A stretch of 64,000 nt of DNA from Augochlora pura (lineage: Eukaryota; Arthropoda; Insecta; Hymenoptera; Halictidae). A program made the position numbers and the translations under genes. Positions 24,443 to 36,260 of this stretch are shown in pieces. The notes under the pieces were generated by a model that saw nothing but the letters and a program-made list of their open reading frames with translations, made no database searches and was not told the origin of the DNA. Position 1 is the stretch's first letter. Every line of letters starts with the position of its first letter. The stretch spans positions 7,006,001 to 7,070,000 of the forward strand of contig NC_135773.1 of the NCBI RefSeq assembly GCF_028453695.1. The letters run 5' to 3'.

Positions 24443-24589
24443 GTAAGCTTCGCTAAACCGAGCCCGGTCCCCGCGGTACCATCGCCAGATCTCTCTCTTT
24501 CTCTCTCTCTCGAATTTTTCCTTTCTCGGAGAACGTTTCAAGGTCGCGGAACACGCGCGATCTCCGCGAGAAACAATAAGTCGAGATAA

Positions 24590-25991
24590 AGACGATTTAT
24601 TATTCTTCGGCCGTGCTTTCGGGATCCTTTTCTGGCTATGCGAAAGCAGATACTGTGCCAAGGTTTATCGTAATTTATTTTCTAATGTTTTATTGCGTTT
24701 AATGCTTTATTGTTTCATATTTGTCATAAGGGGTTAGTTTTTCTATTTATTAGAAATAAACTCGAAGGATTTTAATTACTAGACTAAAATCAATTTTAAT
24801 TAATGCAGTGAAGTTGATTTAGATTTTCCTTTTTGAATATACAACAATTTATGTTTTATTCTATATTATAAAGTTGTATATATAGATTAAAAATATATTG
24901 ACTAGTTTAAAGAATTTTATTACAATTAATAGACTTTATAAATCTAAAGTAACAACGCCTTACAAAATTTATAAATTTATTTTCCAGTGGCCGAAAAGCT
25001 CAGAATCTATTCCAATCAATTTTGACTTGAAATGTAAATTATTAAACTAGAAATGACACAAAGAAAAATCAATTTCTATTTCAGATAAAATTAATAAATT
25101 AAAATTATAAATACAATATTAAACGATCCCATAGAGGGTTGATATATAATAATTACAAGTGTGATTACATAAAATCATATATAGTATCTCTTAATTAGAA
25201 ACAGGAACCCAACGCCGTGATAAATAAATAACGCTTTAGAAAAATCAGCGACGGAACGAGTAAAGTGTTCCATGGAAAAAAGCGGAGGTCCGCAGTGAAA
25301 AAAGTGTTTTTCGTCCGGAGGGTTTTTTTCAACGGTGGACAACACTGCGCGGCCGCGATTAGCGGTCGAAGAACAAAGAGCCGCGCGGCTTGCTACCACC
25401 TTTTGAAAGTATCGAAGAAGAACGTCACCTTCGTGTTTTACACAGGATGTGAAATTATGAGGCGCGGTGATAAGAGCGGAGAAGATTTATGGCCGGCCGC
25501 CGTTGGAACCACTTTTCTTCGGGGGCCTGCACTTTAATCAGTAAACCTAACTTGTACACGCTCATCCATATTCCCGCGGCCGTCGTGCCACCTTCGTAAA
25601 ACTGACTCGAGTCAAATGTTTGAAGGATTCCTCGCCGCGTTAAAATAAACACTGTGCGCCGGATCAGCGAGAAACCGGGAATTGAAAATAAAATGAGGGC
25701 AAAAGCGGGTACCGGTCCCATCGATCAGGGGAACGCATCCCTTAGGAATATAATAACGTGTTTAGCCTCGTTTTAATCAGAAAAGTATGTAGAATATGTT
25801 GAAAATATTTTTATATTTATAACAGTTTTATAATGTTAAAATCCAACGAATTATATTATTGCATTGTGAGTTGTTTTTCGAGAATTCGAGTCGAAGAATT
25901 TAATCCTGGAATTAAAGTTTTATTATTAATAATATGTAAAGACAGATACTAGAATTATGAAAACGACGTTATTTATTGTTAGGTATATCTA
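24590..25991. other. AT trough then GC block, nothing recognised
   Basis: 24660-25190 is AT-rich without clear tandem structure. 25200-25740 is GC-rich with short frames on both strands. Confidence 0.4.
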
Positions 25992-26239
25992 TTAACACGT
26001 TCAGAACCAAGGCTGAGCAACTATAATACTCACATAGTTAAAGCAATTTAATTAATTACAGCGAAACTAGAAAATTATTATTTATTATAGGGGTTGAAAT
26101 TGGAACTCTTTCGCATCCCAAATATTCTAGTCAAATTCAGTTTGCTCAAATATTATATATTACAATAAAAATAAATTTTCAAGATTGCTAAACAATTAGT
26201 GTTAATTATATTTGACTGATGCGGCGTGCAACGCGTTAA
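25992..26239. mobile_element. TTAA-flanked MITE, CACGTT-type ends
   Basis: The element starts TTAACACGTTCAGAACC and ends GGCGTGCAACGCGTTAA. The ends are inverted over TTAAC(A/G)CGTT and both sit on TTAA, the target duplication of piggyBac-superfamily transposons. It is 248 bp, AT-rich and non-coding, so non-autonomous. Confidence 0.55.
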
Positions 26240-26249
26240 TGTAAAATAT

Positions 26250-26506
26250 AAAAGAAGCCAATTTTATTTCAATTTAGAAGAAATTAATAATATAAAATAT
26301 TTAAAAATATTATATTATTACAAAATATAATAATATAAAATATTCATATTTAGTAGTTCGTAATATAAGAACTACTAAATACTAAATGTAAGAACTTAAT
26401 ATAATAGTTCTTAATATAGGAAAAAAAGCGGTCTATTAGGAAAATTATTAAGTACGAATAAGGGCTAATCGTCACAGCATGAAAGGAGCGATAGTGCAAG
26501 GAGTTA
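26250..26506. repeat. AT-rich element end related to 43040-43147
   Basis: Shared landmarks with 43.1 kb are GAAGAAATTAATAAT, ATTCATATTTAGTAG and a terminal TAGTGCAAGG(A/G)GTTAA. It contains a hairpin with 11-bp arms TTTAGTAGTTC / GAACTACTAAA at 26349-26379. Confidence 0.45.
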
Positions 26507-27847
26507 AGAGTATATACCAGCCAGGTGAATCCATTGATTTAATACAAATGTATGGCAGCCATAAGACTGTCTCTACATTCTGTACTCACCTCGACGCATC
26601 TCACATCCGAGAGACACCGAGACAGTGTACGCTTCCCATCGTATCCGTCTGCAAAGAAATTGCAGAGGAGGCCGCGATTATTTCACCGGCGGCGGGGGTG
26701 GGAGAGGACGTCGGTGCCCGTCGCCGCGTAATCCCGGCGTCAGCTCGGTAAAAGTTTCGCGGGAGCACACTTCATTTAACTCGGCATTACGCCGCTTAAT
26801 TCTTCGGGAACCGGCGCTGAAAACCGAGTTGTTTACCATGCATCCTCTCTCTCTCTCTCTCCCTCTCTCTCCGCGGGCGACGAGCGCCCCTTTGTCTGCC
26901 GCTCATGCCAGAACTATTTAAATTAATCAACATGGAAACCTTAATCTCCCCAGACGTCTTAATCTCGGCTTCAATTTGTGCGCGACTCGAGCCTCCGCGT
27001 CTCAACCCCTCTCCTCGCTTCCTCGCCTCGCCTCGCCTCACCCCCTCCCCCTATGCGCACCCTTCTCCCTCGTGCCCTGTTCTCTCGCGGCTCTTTCACG
27101 AAACGTAAAACGCGCCCCCATGAAACCGCTTACCTTTCCTTTTTTTCCCTTTCTTACCCCCCGTCTAACCCCCCTCTATTTTCAACGACCGGACCGCGAG
27201 GGCGAAACGTTTCTCCGGTTGGCGGGCTTCGACGAGACGCGTAATTGCGTTACAATATCCCTCTCCCCCCCGTCCCCCACTCTCGGTTATTATAATTATT
27301 ATTCCTGGTAACACCGTAACGTGGAATTCTGGGCGAATTCATCTCGCCGGTAATTGAGCCGAATATTATTATCGCACATTATGCGCGGCGCGGAGGGGTT
27401 TTTGCGACCACGGTCGATTCTCCGTGTCGAGTCGGCTGCGAAAAGGGTCCCGGGATCCGCGCGCGGGAATACACGATGGAATCTCTCCCTTCCCCCTCCC
27501 TTCTCTCTTCCTCACTCACTAACTCTCTGTTAGCGATTCCAGGTAATTACCGGATCTTTTCAACAAAATTTTCTCGAACGGAAAATCGTTTCTGCGCGCG
27601 GGGGCTCTCGAAAATATTTCCCGGCCGATTCGTCCTCGTCGCGCGGCGTTTAGGTTTAATGACAACGATTTTACCCGAAATCCCTCCTGTTACGTTGCTA
27701 AACTAATTTCGTAGGATATTACGACGCGACCGCGCCGACGCGAAGGCTGCACGGTCTCTGTACGAGCGAGTAATGAGGCCGTACAATAATATTGATGATA
27801 ATAGTAATAATATTCGCAAGCGGCCCTATTGAATATATATGTATATA
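26507..27847. other. GC block, nothing firm
   Basis: Contains a CT run at 26845-26868 and C-rich stretches at 27040-27070. At 27542/27543 CCAG|GTAATT follows a CT-rich stretch containing CACTAAC. This is a weak ratchet-like site that I do not call. Confidence 0.4.
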
Positions 27848-27960
27848 CAGGGTGTCCCGGAAATCGTAGTACAATCGGACAGGAGCTGATTCTATATAAA
27901 AAAAGAAAAGAACATTTTTTCATCCGGCGCTCCGTTTTCGTGATAATCGACTTCAAAGTT
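27848..27960 (+). mobile_element. Transposon terminus of CAGGGTGTCCC type
   Basis: CAGGGTGTCCCGGAAATCGT follows a TATATA run. Ends of this form are recurrent in insect, especially hymenopteran, interspersed repeats. No coding sequence is present and the opposite end was not located, so the element is probably truncated or the ACGTC array has grown inside it. Confidence 0.45.
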
Positions 27961-27995
27961 CGTTCAACTTGTAAATCATTTAAGATTTTAAGCAT

Positions 27996-28490
27996 TTCTG
28001 GACGTCTCTAAGACGTCTTGAGGATGTCTAGTGCAAGACATCAAGGACGTTTTTAAGATGTTTTCAATTTATTGTGAACGTCCTAGAAGGGTCCTGCGTT
28101 GCAAAACAAAGTGTTTAGGATGTCCTGCGAACGTCTTAGAAACGTCTTGTGATACAAATTAAGACGCCTTTTAAACGTCAATAAGACATCTTTTAAACGA
28201 CTCTAATACAGCTTTTAAACGTCTCTAATGCGTCTATTAAACGTCTTTTAAACGTCTCTAAGAGTCTTTTAAACGTCTTTAAAACGTCTTTTTAACCTCT
28301 CTAAGATACGTCATTTAAACGTCTTTAAAACGTCTTTTAAACGTCTTTTAAACGTCTTTAAAACGTCTCTTAAACGTCTTCTAAACGTCTTTAAGACGTC
28401 TTTAAGACGTCTTTTAAACGTCTTTTAAACGTCGAAAAGGACATCTTACGTTTTATGAATTCTCATAGACATTACACGAACGTCCTTAAA
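27996..28490. repeat. ACGTC tandem array
   Basis: About 40 copies of ACGTC are separated by TTTTAAA, TTTAAA or TTTAAG, giving 11-12-bp units such as TTTTAAACGTC. Units are near-palindromic (GACGTCTTTAAGACGTC). The left part (27996-28150) is more diverged than the right. Confidence 0.9.
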
Positions 28491-30571
28491 ACAATCAACC
28501 CTTATCAGTACCTTCCTGCCGAATAATTGTAAAAATTCGCAACAGCAATAAAAGCACCGCCACGAGGTTCCTAATTGTTCCGCGAACGCATAAAGTCCTC
28601 ATCGCGCTAATCATCGGCGAGATATCTGTAATTGGCGGGCGTGACAGTCGGACAAAGTAGTCCGGCAATAAGAGTCGTGTGTTTCGCGCCCCATGCCGAA
28701 TCAAAGAGTCAATTTAGCGGAAGCCTGCGGGCACGATCGTGCGAGCAGGCCGTTAGCGTCGCGGAGGGGGTTCGGTTTAATTGGTCCCACGAATCATCCG
28801 CGTGCAATCTTCGAACGGTCACTCGGCGTCGTCTGGCACTCGATGGCCAGATAAAAGCGGTTCCACGGTGGCGAAGGGTGGCGAAGGGTGGCGGCGACGA
28901 CCGGCGACCAGGCGGCGGCGGCTGCATCCTAATTTAGGGGGACAGAGAAGACCAGCCCCGCGAAAAAATAGAAACGCGAGGGTCCGAGAGAACACGGCTC
29001 TCCCGGCCGCGTTAATAAAAATCCGCGGCGGCTCGCGTGACACCCCGTGATACCGTCGGCAATATTTTTCAAGCGGCGGCGCTCGCGCGCGCGCCTCTTG
29101 GCCGGCCGCGGACTCTCGTCACGGGGCCCCGTGTAAAATTTCGAGGCGTAAATCCGCGACAATGGAACGTAATTTCAAGCTGGTCTCTCGCCGTCGCGGA
29201 CTAGGCCGGGTCTCCGACGCCGCGATCGATATCAAAACGCGCGAGGAATAGCAGAACGCGGATCGTAAAGCAGAGGAACACGACGCCGAGAACCGACGAC
29301 ACGAGCGTTCGCCGCCGCCCCGTTAATTTATTGCTGGCGGCGTGACGAACGGACCGGCCTGTCGTAAGAAATCTACGGATGACGGACGGCGACGCTGTTT
29401 TCCGGCGAATCGATCGAACCTTGGCCTCAAATCGAGTTTTCTACGGGATTTAAGCGGCGAGCGACCTTATATTTCACCGATCTGCTGCGGATGGATGCAA
29501 TCACGATAATGATGCAGATGCACGAAATCGCGTTACGCGAAGTCTCGATAATAATGGAATGATAATAATAATTGCAGATTTGTTGTGAACACCGGTCGGA
29601 GAATTTTAAAACGTCAGAAAATTCAGAAGATCTATGATATTGTCTTTAAACTACTAAATCTGATTTTATCCGCTATATAAATCTGTCTGACTATATATCG
29701 TGCTATTCTACTTAATCAGAAATCTTCCTTACCTTATTGCAAATAAATTATGCGGTTCGCTAAAGTTGTCCATATGTTTTTAAAATGTTAACGCAGTGTT
29801 TTAAAACTATAACATAATAAATCCACCTTAAACAACAAATATCGTCTATTCGTTTCGCGATCAGAAAAAGGGAGGAAACTTATGGGACACCCTAATATGC
29901 GGCTGCCGTCGATACGTTTAGCGCGTGCGACATCCGTTCCGCGTCGAATCGCGCGCGCGCGCGTCCGCCGATTAACTTTCGCTCCCGCGAAACTTTCTGT
30001 CATATTGGCAATTTAAATTCGTAATTAAACAACTTCCGTTAACTAATCGTTAATTACGCGCCGCGGCACAATAAAACTTCTTGCGAGCGGCAAACGTCGC
30101 GCGACGCGGCGCCGCGCGCAAAAATTAACGCGTAGCCCCGTTGAAAAACCGGGAACACGCGAGAAGAGAGAACACCGGACAGAAATGTTTCGCGGGCCCT
30201 GTTTCATGCACGGTAAACACCGCGGCTCGCGTTAACACTCTTGAATGCGGAAATACTGGATATTAGGAGACGTGTTTGTTCACCCTTTTAATGTTAACTT
30301 ATTCATTCGCTGGCAGAGTTTTTGGAAACATATGGAACGTCGACGTTGTTGTTTTTCTTCGTGTCCGTTTTGTGGTAAAGAAATATTTAAGTTAAATAAA
30401 ATGTTAACGCTTTTATAATAATTTATATTTATGTTAGTTATCGTGCATATTCGAATATAGAAGGAAATTTTGTTTTTAGATAAAGGCAATATAATATTAC
30501 TGAGATCAGAGTTGAAAGCGATTTAATTTCTTTCGAATGGTTATTAAAATTATTTTGATAACTTTTCTCAT
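28491..30571. other. CpG-rich non-coding block and AT trough
   Basis: Stop-poor frames exist on both strands at 28630-29160. A short GGTGGCGAAG triplication lies at about 28865-28895. At 30005-30060 AT-rich words (CGTAATTAAAC, CGTTAATTACG) suggest clustered homeodomain-type sites. No exon is supported. Confidence 0.4.
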
Positions 30572-30890
30572 AAGCAACGTGTTATGTATATATAATATAA
30601 TATATAATATAGGGTCTGCAAACAGTCACTAAAATATAATATTGAAACTACACTTGAATCTTATTTAAATTATTTTGCAAGAATATTTTACTTAAATCAA
30701 TTACCCAAATCAATCTTAATGTAAGCTACGTGTTATATATAATATAGTACACAAAATAATGTATAATATAGAGTGTCACAGTAGTCATTAAAATATAATA
30801 TTGAAACCACGCTTGAACCTTATACAAATTGTTTCGCAAAAATATATACTTAAAACTCAAATTAAATCTAATTACCCAAATCAATTCTTT
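30572..30890 (+). repeat. Two-copy tandem duplication, ~150-171 bp
   Basis: TAAGC(A/T)ACGTGTTAT recurs at 30571/30721 and TTACCCAAATCAATC at 30701/30872. TAAAATATAATATTGAAAC is shared by both copies. Located in an AT trough. Confidence 0.8.
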
Positions 30891-32124
30891 TCTAGTCGAA
30901 TAATTTTCTCGAATAACGATCATTCGTCCAAAAATTGTATTTAATTACTCAAACTATTTTAGATATAAATTCCACTTGCATTTGATTCTCCCTGACGAAT
31001 ATATAAATATATATATAGAGAAAGAGAGAGGGACTGAGATACGTTATAATATTCGACGCTCATTTCATGGTACAGTCTCGCCAGCCAATATTAAGAAGAT
31101 CGTTCGCCGAACGCGAATCATCGCAACGCTTTTCGCGCACGGGCCACGCGCGCACAGCTTATTGTGTTCCCGTGTCCCTCTTACCGAGTGTTAGGCGGGC
31201 GTCGTTTTTAATTAAAGTTTCCCCGCACACGAAATGTTGCACGCGTTTTTATTACGGCAACTTCCGCGTAACCGGCGCGTAATGCAATATGGTGCCGGAA
31301 TATGTAATTCACGAGTGACCCGGGAAATTTCTTCTCCGCGAGCACGCGCCGGTACCCCGTTGATAGTTGCACCGATTTCAAATGTGCTAACCAACCGGCC
31401 GCCTCAAACGGTGGACAACTTAACCATGCTTTTTATCCGCGAAGGGCAACTTTTACGGGCCACGTTCTACGCGAAAGTTCGTCCCTCCTCCTCCTCCTCC
31501 AACTCCCCTCACTCCCACCCTTCGCCCCTTTTCCCATAGCCTTGTGGAACACTCGTACGGGAACGAGGCGGCTCGAGTTAATGCTTTGAGTAACACTACG
31601 TTGAGGACAGCCTAATTTTCTTGCGGAATTAACTTACCCGCGGAATAATAAATTCTTTGATGCTCTGCTTGGCTGTGGTTGTGGCTGTAGGTTGGGCTAC
31701 GGTGCTGGCTTGTGACTGTGGACAAGAGAAGTTATAGGGAAATGAGAATGTTAGGATAATAGGGTAATGTGATTCATAGGGTAAAAGTGGTTTTATAGGC
31801 TAATTGAATAGACAGTATTTAATTTTGTTAAACGAGAGTGGAGAATTTTTGAATATGCTTTTATAAACTCATGTTAACAATGACAATTTATACACTCACG
31901 CTGAGCTAACTTCACTATAGCTAATTAGAAATAAGCATTATTTTAACTTTTGTCTTTGCTAGTTTAGCTATTTTAGCATTTGTCTGACATATGTCACTCT
32001 ATTCTACTTAATTCATTTGCAATCTTAGCATTCTCGAGTTATGCTAACGCCATTTAATTTGTCTCATCACAGACTACCCCTATTCTCCAAGACCAAATAT
32101 TTATTTCACTTAAACCAATTTACT
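30891..32124. other. Non-coding, nothing recognised
   Basis: A GC-rich block at 31.05-31.6 kb lies between AT troughs. A CTC triplet run lies at 31485-31502. Confidence 0.4.
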
Positions 32125-32272
32125 ATTTAATCTTATTATATTATTATTAATGATTTACTATTATTATATTATTATTAATTATTTACTATTATTATATTAT
32201 TATTAATTATTCACTATTATTATACTATTATAATATATTTACTATTATTATACTATTATTATATTATATTCC
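32125..32272. repeat. TTATTA minisatellite
   Basis: Imperfect units of about 28 bp built from TATTTACTATTATTATAT and ATTATTAAT. Confidence 0.85.
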
Positions 32273-33113
32273 GATCACAGCGCAATCGTTCCTATACCGC
32301 TTGCCTGACCATAAGTAATCATCCCACGACTTTCCCGCCTGACAAATGCCGGCTTTTTCTCCAGCTGTCTGACCACGCGACGACCCACACCACTCGCCCC
32401 TAGACAAGCCATCCTCTCTTTCTCTCTCTCTCTCTCTCCATTGTCCGACCATCCACCGTCCGGTTCCACTTCGCGTTCTCGTGATTAGCCGGCGCATATT
32501 TTCGCAGAAATTCCGGGCGAAAATAAGCGGGGGCCGAACGTTTTAATAGCGGGTAATAGAATTCTCGCGACAAAGTATCGCGGACACGCGACGAATATGG
32601 TCTCATTAATGCGTGCTCGTTGACCGTGCGCCGCCGTGGACGGTTCACGTGCGCGGGGTGCAACCGCCCCCCCCCCCCCCCCTCCTGGCCACCTCTTTAT
32701 TTTTGCGCGCCGGGAATATTGAAACACAAGGACCGCACGATTACGCCCGGTAATTGCCGCGTTGCATGTGAGGGGCTCGCTGTAATCGGGCGCAACGGTC
32801 GCTATAACGCCGGCACGCTGTCGCGACGTTTACGAGGATCCTTTCTGCGACGGGAATCAGAGTCCAAGGACGAAATAATGTTCATTGATGAATGATTCGT
32901 TCGAGTTTGATTCACCTGTTTAGAATTTAATCGAATTAGAATTTGTGATAGTTAATGATTCGTCGTGTAATAGAGGTTTATTTTATTTCTTTTCAAAGCG
33001 AATTTTTACTGCTTTTGCTGCGAATAGGTTTATTTCTTTATCATCTTCTTGGCGGAGCGAGGCTCTATTAATAAATTGAATTAATAATAGAAAATTTTAA
33101 CCAATTTCATTAC
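32273..33113. other. GC block with a poly-C run
   Basis: A CT run lies at 32413-32438 and 16 C at 32667-32682. No gene seen. Confidence 0.5.
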
Positions 33114-33277
33114 AGAAATTGCAGAATTATTACAGAAATTTATTTTATTACAGAAATTGCTCTATCACCAATTAAAAATCTCTAAACTTAATACAATTTA
33201 TAAGTTTAGAGATTTTTAAATGGTGATAGAGCAATTTCTGTAATAAAATAAATTTCTATAATAATTCTGCAATTTCT
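33114..33277. repeat. Long hairpin: 77-bp arms, 10-nt loop
   Basis: Left arm 33114-33190 and right arm 33201-33277 are reverse complements with two mismatches in 77 bp. The loop is ATACAATTTA. The arms also contain the internal word TTACAGAAATT repeated at about 33110, 33131 and 33149. It may be a foldback MITE or an RNA-hairpin locus. Confidence 0.95.
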
Positions 33278-34085
33278 AAATTAATAATTCAGCAATTTTT
33301 AAATTAATAATAAAATATAATATTGTGCTACGCTGGGCGACGAAGGTGTTAACGAATAACACCGCGAATTTACGATTATTCGCTTAGAATTGCAAACGTT
33401 CCACAAGACGACGAATATTTCTATTAAATCGACTCCCTTCTACTCGAACGCTATTACCATGGTTGGCGGAATTTAAACGCGCGTCTCGGCCGCAGCGGCA
33501 TCGAACGCGGCCGACGTTACCGTCGATGGGACACCGCGATCCGCGTTTCGCGAGCCGCGCCGGCTTCGCGTTGCCGCCGTCCATAAACCTCTCTCCGCTC
33601 GTAAACATTCATCAGCCCGGGGTCCGCGCACGCGTGTCCGTCGTAATTATAATTGATGGTATGTTAATTACAATTTACGCAAAAACCTGCTCGCCCCGCG
33701 AACACGCGTCGCGACGCGTTAAGGGCCCGCTCTCCACTTCTTCCACCCCTCGCTCGTTGCTCCTTTTAATCGTCTTAAGTGTTTTATGAACTGTTCCCGG
33801 CCCCGAAAATTAATTATTGGGACGTCGCGTGTGTCCCGGAAACACGAACCGCTCGTTTAACCTCGCCGATACCAGTGCTCCGATTTTTAGCGTAATTTAT
33901 TTCGCGACAGGCTTTTGCCTGCGTTTTTGCGGAATATTTGTAGAATGGATTTTGTATGATTTTTTAGAATTGTTAGAAGTTGTTTTAGGACGTGAGTTTT
34001 TAAGGTGGAGGTGGAATGATAATTTTTAGGGTTTGATTTTTAAAATTTGAGTTTGTTTGGGTTTTAGCTTTGTTAGGTTATTGCC
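33278..34085. other. Non-coding, possible regulatory AT motifs
   Basis: At 33640-33680 GTAATTATAATTGATGG and TTAATTACAATTTACG are embedded in GC-rich DNA, homeodomain-site-like. No exon is supported. Confidence 0.4.
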
Positions 34086-34109
34086 ATAGCTTTTTTATTG
34101 CAGGTGAGT
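34086..34109 (+). promoter_or_regulatory. Candidate recursive splice site (ratchet point) 1
   Basis: TTTTTTATTGCAG|GTGAGT: a good 3' splice site is joined directly to a strong 5' splice site, with the junction at 34103/34104. This is the zero-length-exon motif described for recursive splicing of long insect introns. It lies on the exon strand, about 16.2 kb after the donor at 17881. No coding sequence follows. Confidence 0.55.
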
Positions 34110-34117
34110 TTTATTGC

Positions 34118-34300
34118 GCTTGTCTAACTGTATTTGTAATCGTACTACTTGACTGACTATATTTTTAATCGTTTTACTTGTCTGGCTATAGTATCCAACT
34201 CGTTCATGTCCTCCTAGTCTGATCTAAGGCGTTCTTCTTCCACTGGTCTGAACCAAGTTGCTCTTCGTCTACTCGTCTGATCCAAGTCGTTCTTCTTCTA
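34118..34300 (+). repeat. ~29-bp tandem array just after ratchet point 1
   Basis: About six diverged units begin CTTG(T/A)CT(A/G)(A/G)CT or GTCTGATC(C/T)AAG. The first two units are exactly 29 bp; later units have changed to a TTCTTCTTC ending. Confidence 0.7.
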
Positions 34301-34310
34301 TTTGCTAATA

Positions 34311-35342
34311 AACACATAGAATAAAAAAGTTCTACGTAAACAGAAAATAATGATTAATATATACGTACAATATAAATACTGTACTAACACACGCAATTGT
34401 AAAACTTCATATTAAACAATTATTTTTCTTTCTAAAAATTGCTTTCCTTCTCGATATCGAAGCAATATTTTAATCCCCCACAAATTCACCATAAAAATCA
34501 AGATACCTAACTTAACATATAATTTATAAATTTTACCTAATTAAGCAACCCCAAAAACATTATTATTATTAATATTAAGCAACATCAAACATCTTCCCGA
34601 TCGAACGTACACATTTTATCCACGATTTCAGCGAGATTCGCCAGCTGCTGCACGTCCACGGGAAGAGCAAAGGGGTTCCTAAAAAGATTACAAACATAAA
34701 TCGCGAGAGAGAGAGAGAGAATGTTCTAAGGGCTCGCAACGGTCTCGATTACACGGGCGAACCGGATCCGACTTGTTCATAGGGAATTCGGGAAAAACTC
34801 AACAACAAAAATCTCTCCCTCGTCCAGATTTCACTTGACGGACTTCCGCGGTTTCACCGTATTCCGTCCCGGCGTCTGCGCAATAAATAAATATCCCGAG
34901 TAATTCGAAACCGGGGGTCGAAGAAAAACAAAAAGGCCGCGGCGGCCGGGGGTACGGTTCTACGTCGGATAATTGAAATCGGAGCTCTTTCTCTCGCCGC
35001 GCACTTTTCCTCCGACCGCGTCGCTCCTCCTCCTCCGGCGAAGCGAAGGCTTCCTTTTTTCTCGACGCGTCTCCTTCTGGCAACGCGTGCGGATCGTTAC
35101 AATTATTTCTGTTCCGAAGAAATCCGAAGGTGCCATGGGGGCAGTGACACCATAATTAACATTAGTTATTATGGTGTCATTAGCTATTATTAGTAAATAA
35201 CATAACAAAAGAATAGTAAATAAGACCTTGACTGAGCATTAATATCCATTAATACCCAATTTATTAATATTTAGATTAATATTACATTTAGATCAATATT
35301 ATGTATATATTATTGGATCGTAGAGAATTAGACAATATTGTA
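34311..35342. other. Non-coding; small hairpin
   Basis: AT-rich to 34600, then a GC block. A hairpin with 11-bp arms TGACACCATAA / TTATGGTGTCA lies at 35145-35179. A short GA run lies at 34705-34718. Confidence 0.4.
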
Positions 35343-35535
35343 TTAGGTTGGCGCATACGAATTGTCGAATTTTTATGTAAATATTGTATATAAAATTGTA
35401 TATCTTTTTTCAAAAATTGTCGATGTAATGAAAATATGCCCCGTTCGCTTTGCCACACATTTTCAACGAGATATCAATACAGAGACGCCTGTCTTAAACA
35501 AATTCTGATCATTTTAATTATAATTTCATAAATCG
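35343..35535 (+). mobile_element. Mariner-type terminal fragment, no transposase
   Basis: Immediately after a TA dinucleotide the sequence TTAGGTTGGCGCATACGAAT matches the TTAGGTTGGC start typical of mariner inverted repeats. TTTTCAACGAGATATC occurs about 110 bp further in, as I recall for related elements. No transposase frame follows and no second end was found, so this is a degraded or solo end. Confidence 0.65.
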
Positions 35536-35560
35536 AAATAGTTAACTGGTGACCGGTGAA

Positions 35561-36240
35561 CGATGGGTTAAAATTGTCTACTGGGTGTCGAAATATTCCC
35601 CACACCGCAACAAATAAGTCTACTCCACTTTATTTATTGCAACAACCGATCAACGGAGCATCGACAGAGGGGAGGAGGAGGGAGATGTTATTCGTCGGAT
35701 GCGCGGGCAACCGCTTCCCTCGCGACGGGCCCCCCCTGGCTCGGTGTTTTCTTTCAATTATCAACTTTCATGAATTCTTAATTAGATGCTGAACCTTTCG
35801 GTACCCGATTGCTCCGTTTCTTCGGCAAAGTGGCGATCCGCTGCGAGGCGCAATTAATTGAAGTCTGAAGTCGTCGCCCGGGGAAAGTTCGCGGACGATG
35901 TTTGTCGGTAGTAATTGAAGAGAAAAGAAGAGAATTATTGGAGAACGCTCCGGAGACGATCCCGGTCCTTGGGGGGAGATCGTGTCTGTTACGCGTGGAC
36001 GGGCTTCCTCCAAATGTAATCACACTTTTACCTTCTCGGTTCGATCCTCTCTTCGCTGGAAACAAACTGTTCCTTTACTGGACCCCGTGCCGGCCAATTG
36101 ACACCTTTTGCTCGAGCTAATGTGATCGTGGATTGCAGGTACCGGATGATGATGCGAAGACACGTTTTTGTACTGTGGATCGGTGCATATTGTGCACGTG
36201 TAATTAATTGAGCTTGGTGGCTCGTGAAACAGTTACACTT
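35561..36240. other. Non-coding, nothing recognised
   Basis: A GC block. An acceptor-like GATTGCAG lies at 36132-36139, followed by 22 open codons, but its pyrimidine tract is poor and I do not call it. Confidence 0.4.
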
Positions 36241-36260
36241 TTAACCCTTTGCAGGGTTAA
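36241..36260. repeat. Back-to-back TTAACCCT / AGGGTTAA ends
   Basis: TTAACCCTTTGCAGGGTTAA is an almost empty pair of the same ends as the element that starts 258 bp later. It may be the scar of an internally deleted copy. Confidence 0.5.

Noticed and set aside
27530..27548. CCAG|GTAATT after a CT-rich stretch, a possible third ratchet point
   Set aside because: The pyrimidine tract is interrupted by TTAGCGA and the donor is weak. It would also break the even spacing of the two better sites.
36019..36060. GGTTCGATCC as a tRNA B box
   Set aside because: No A box, acceptor stem or cloverleaf can be drawn around it.
36132..36206. GATTGCAG followed by a 22-codon frame (VPDDDAKTRF start)
   Set aside because: No pyrimidine tract precedes the AG and there is no other support.
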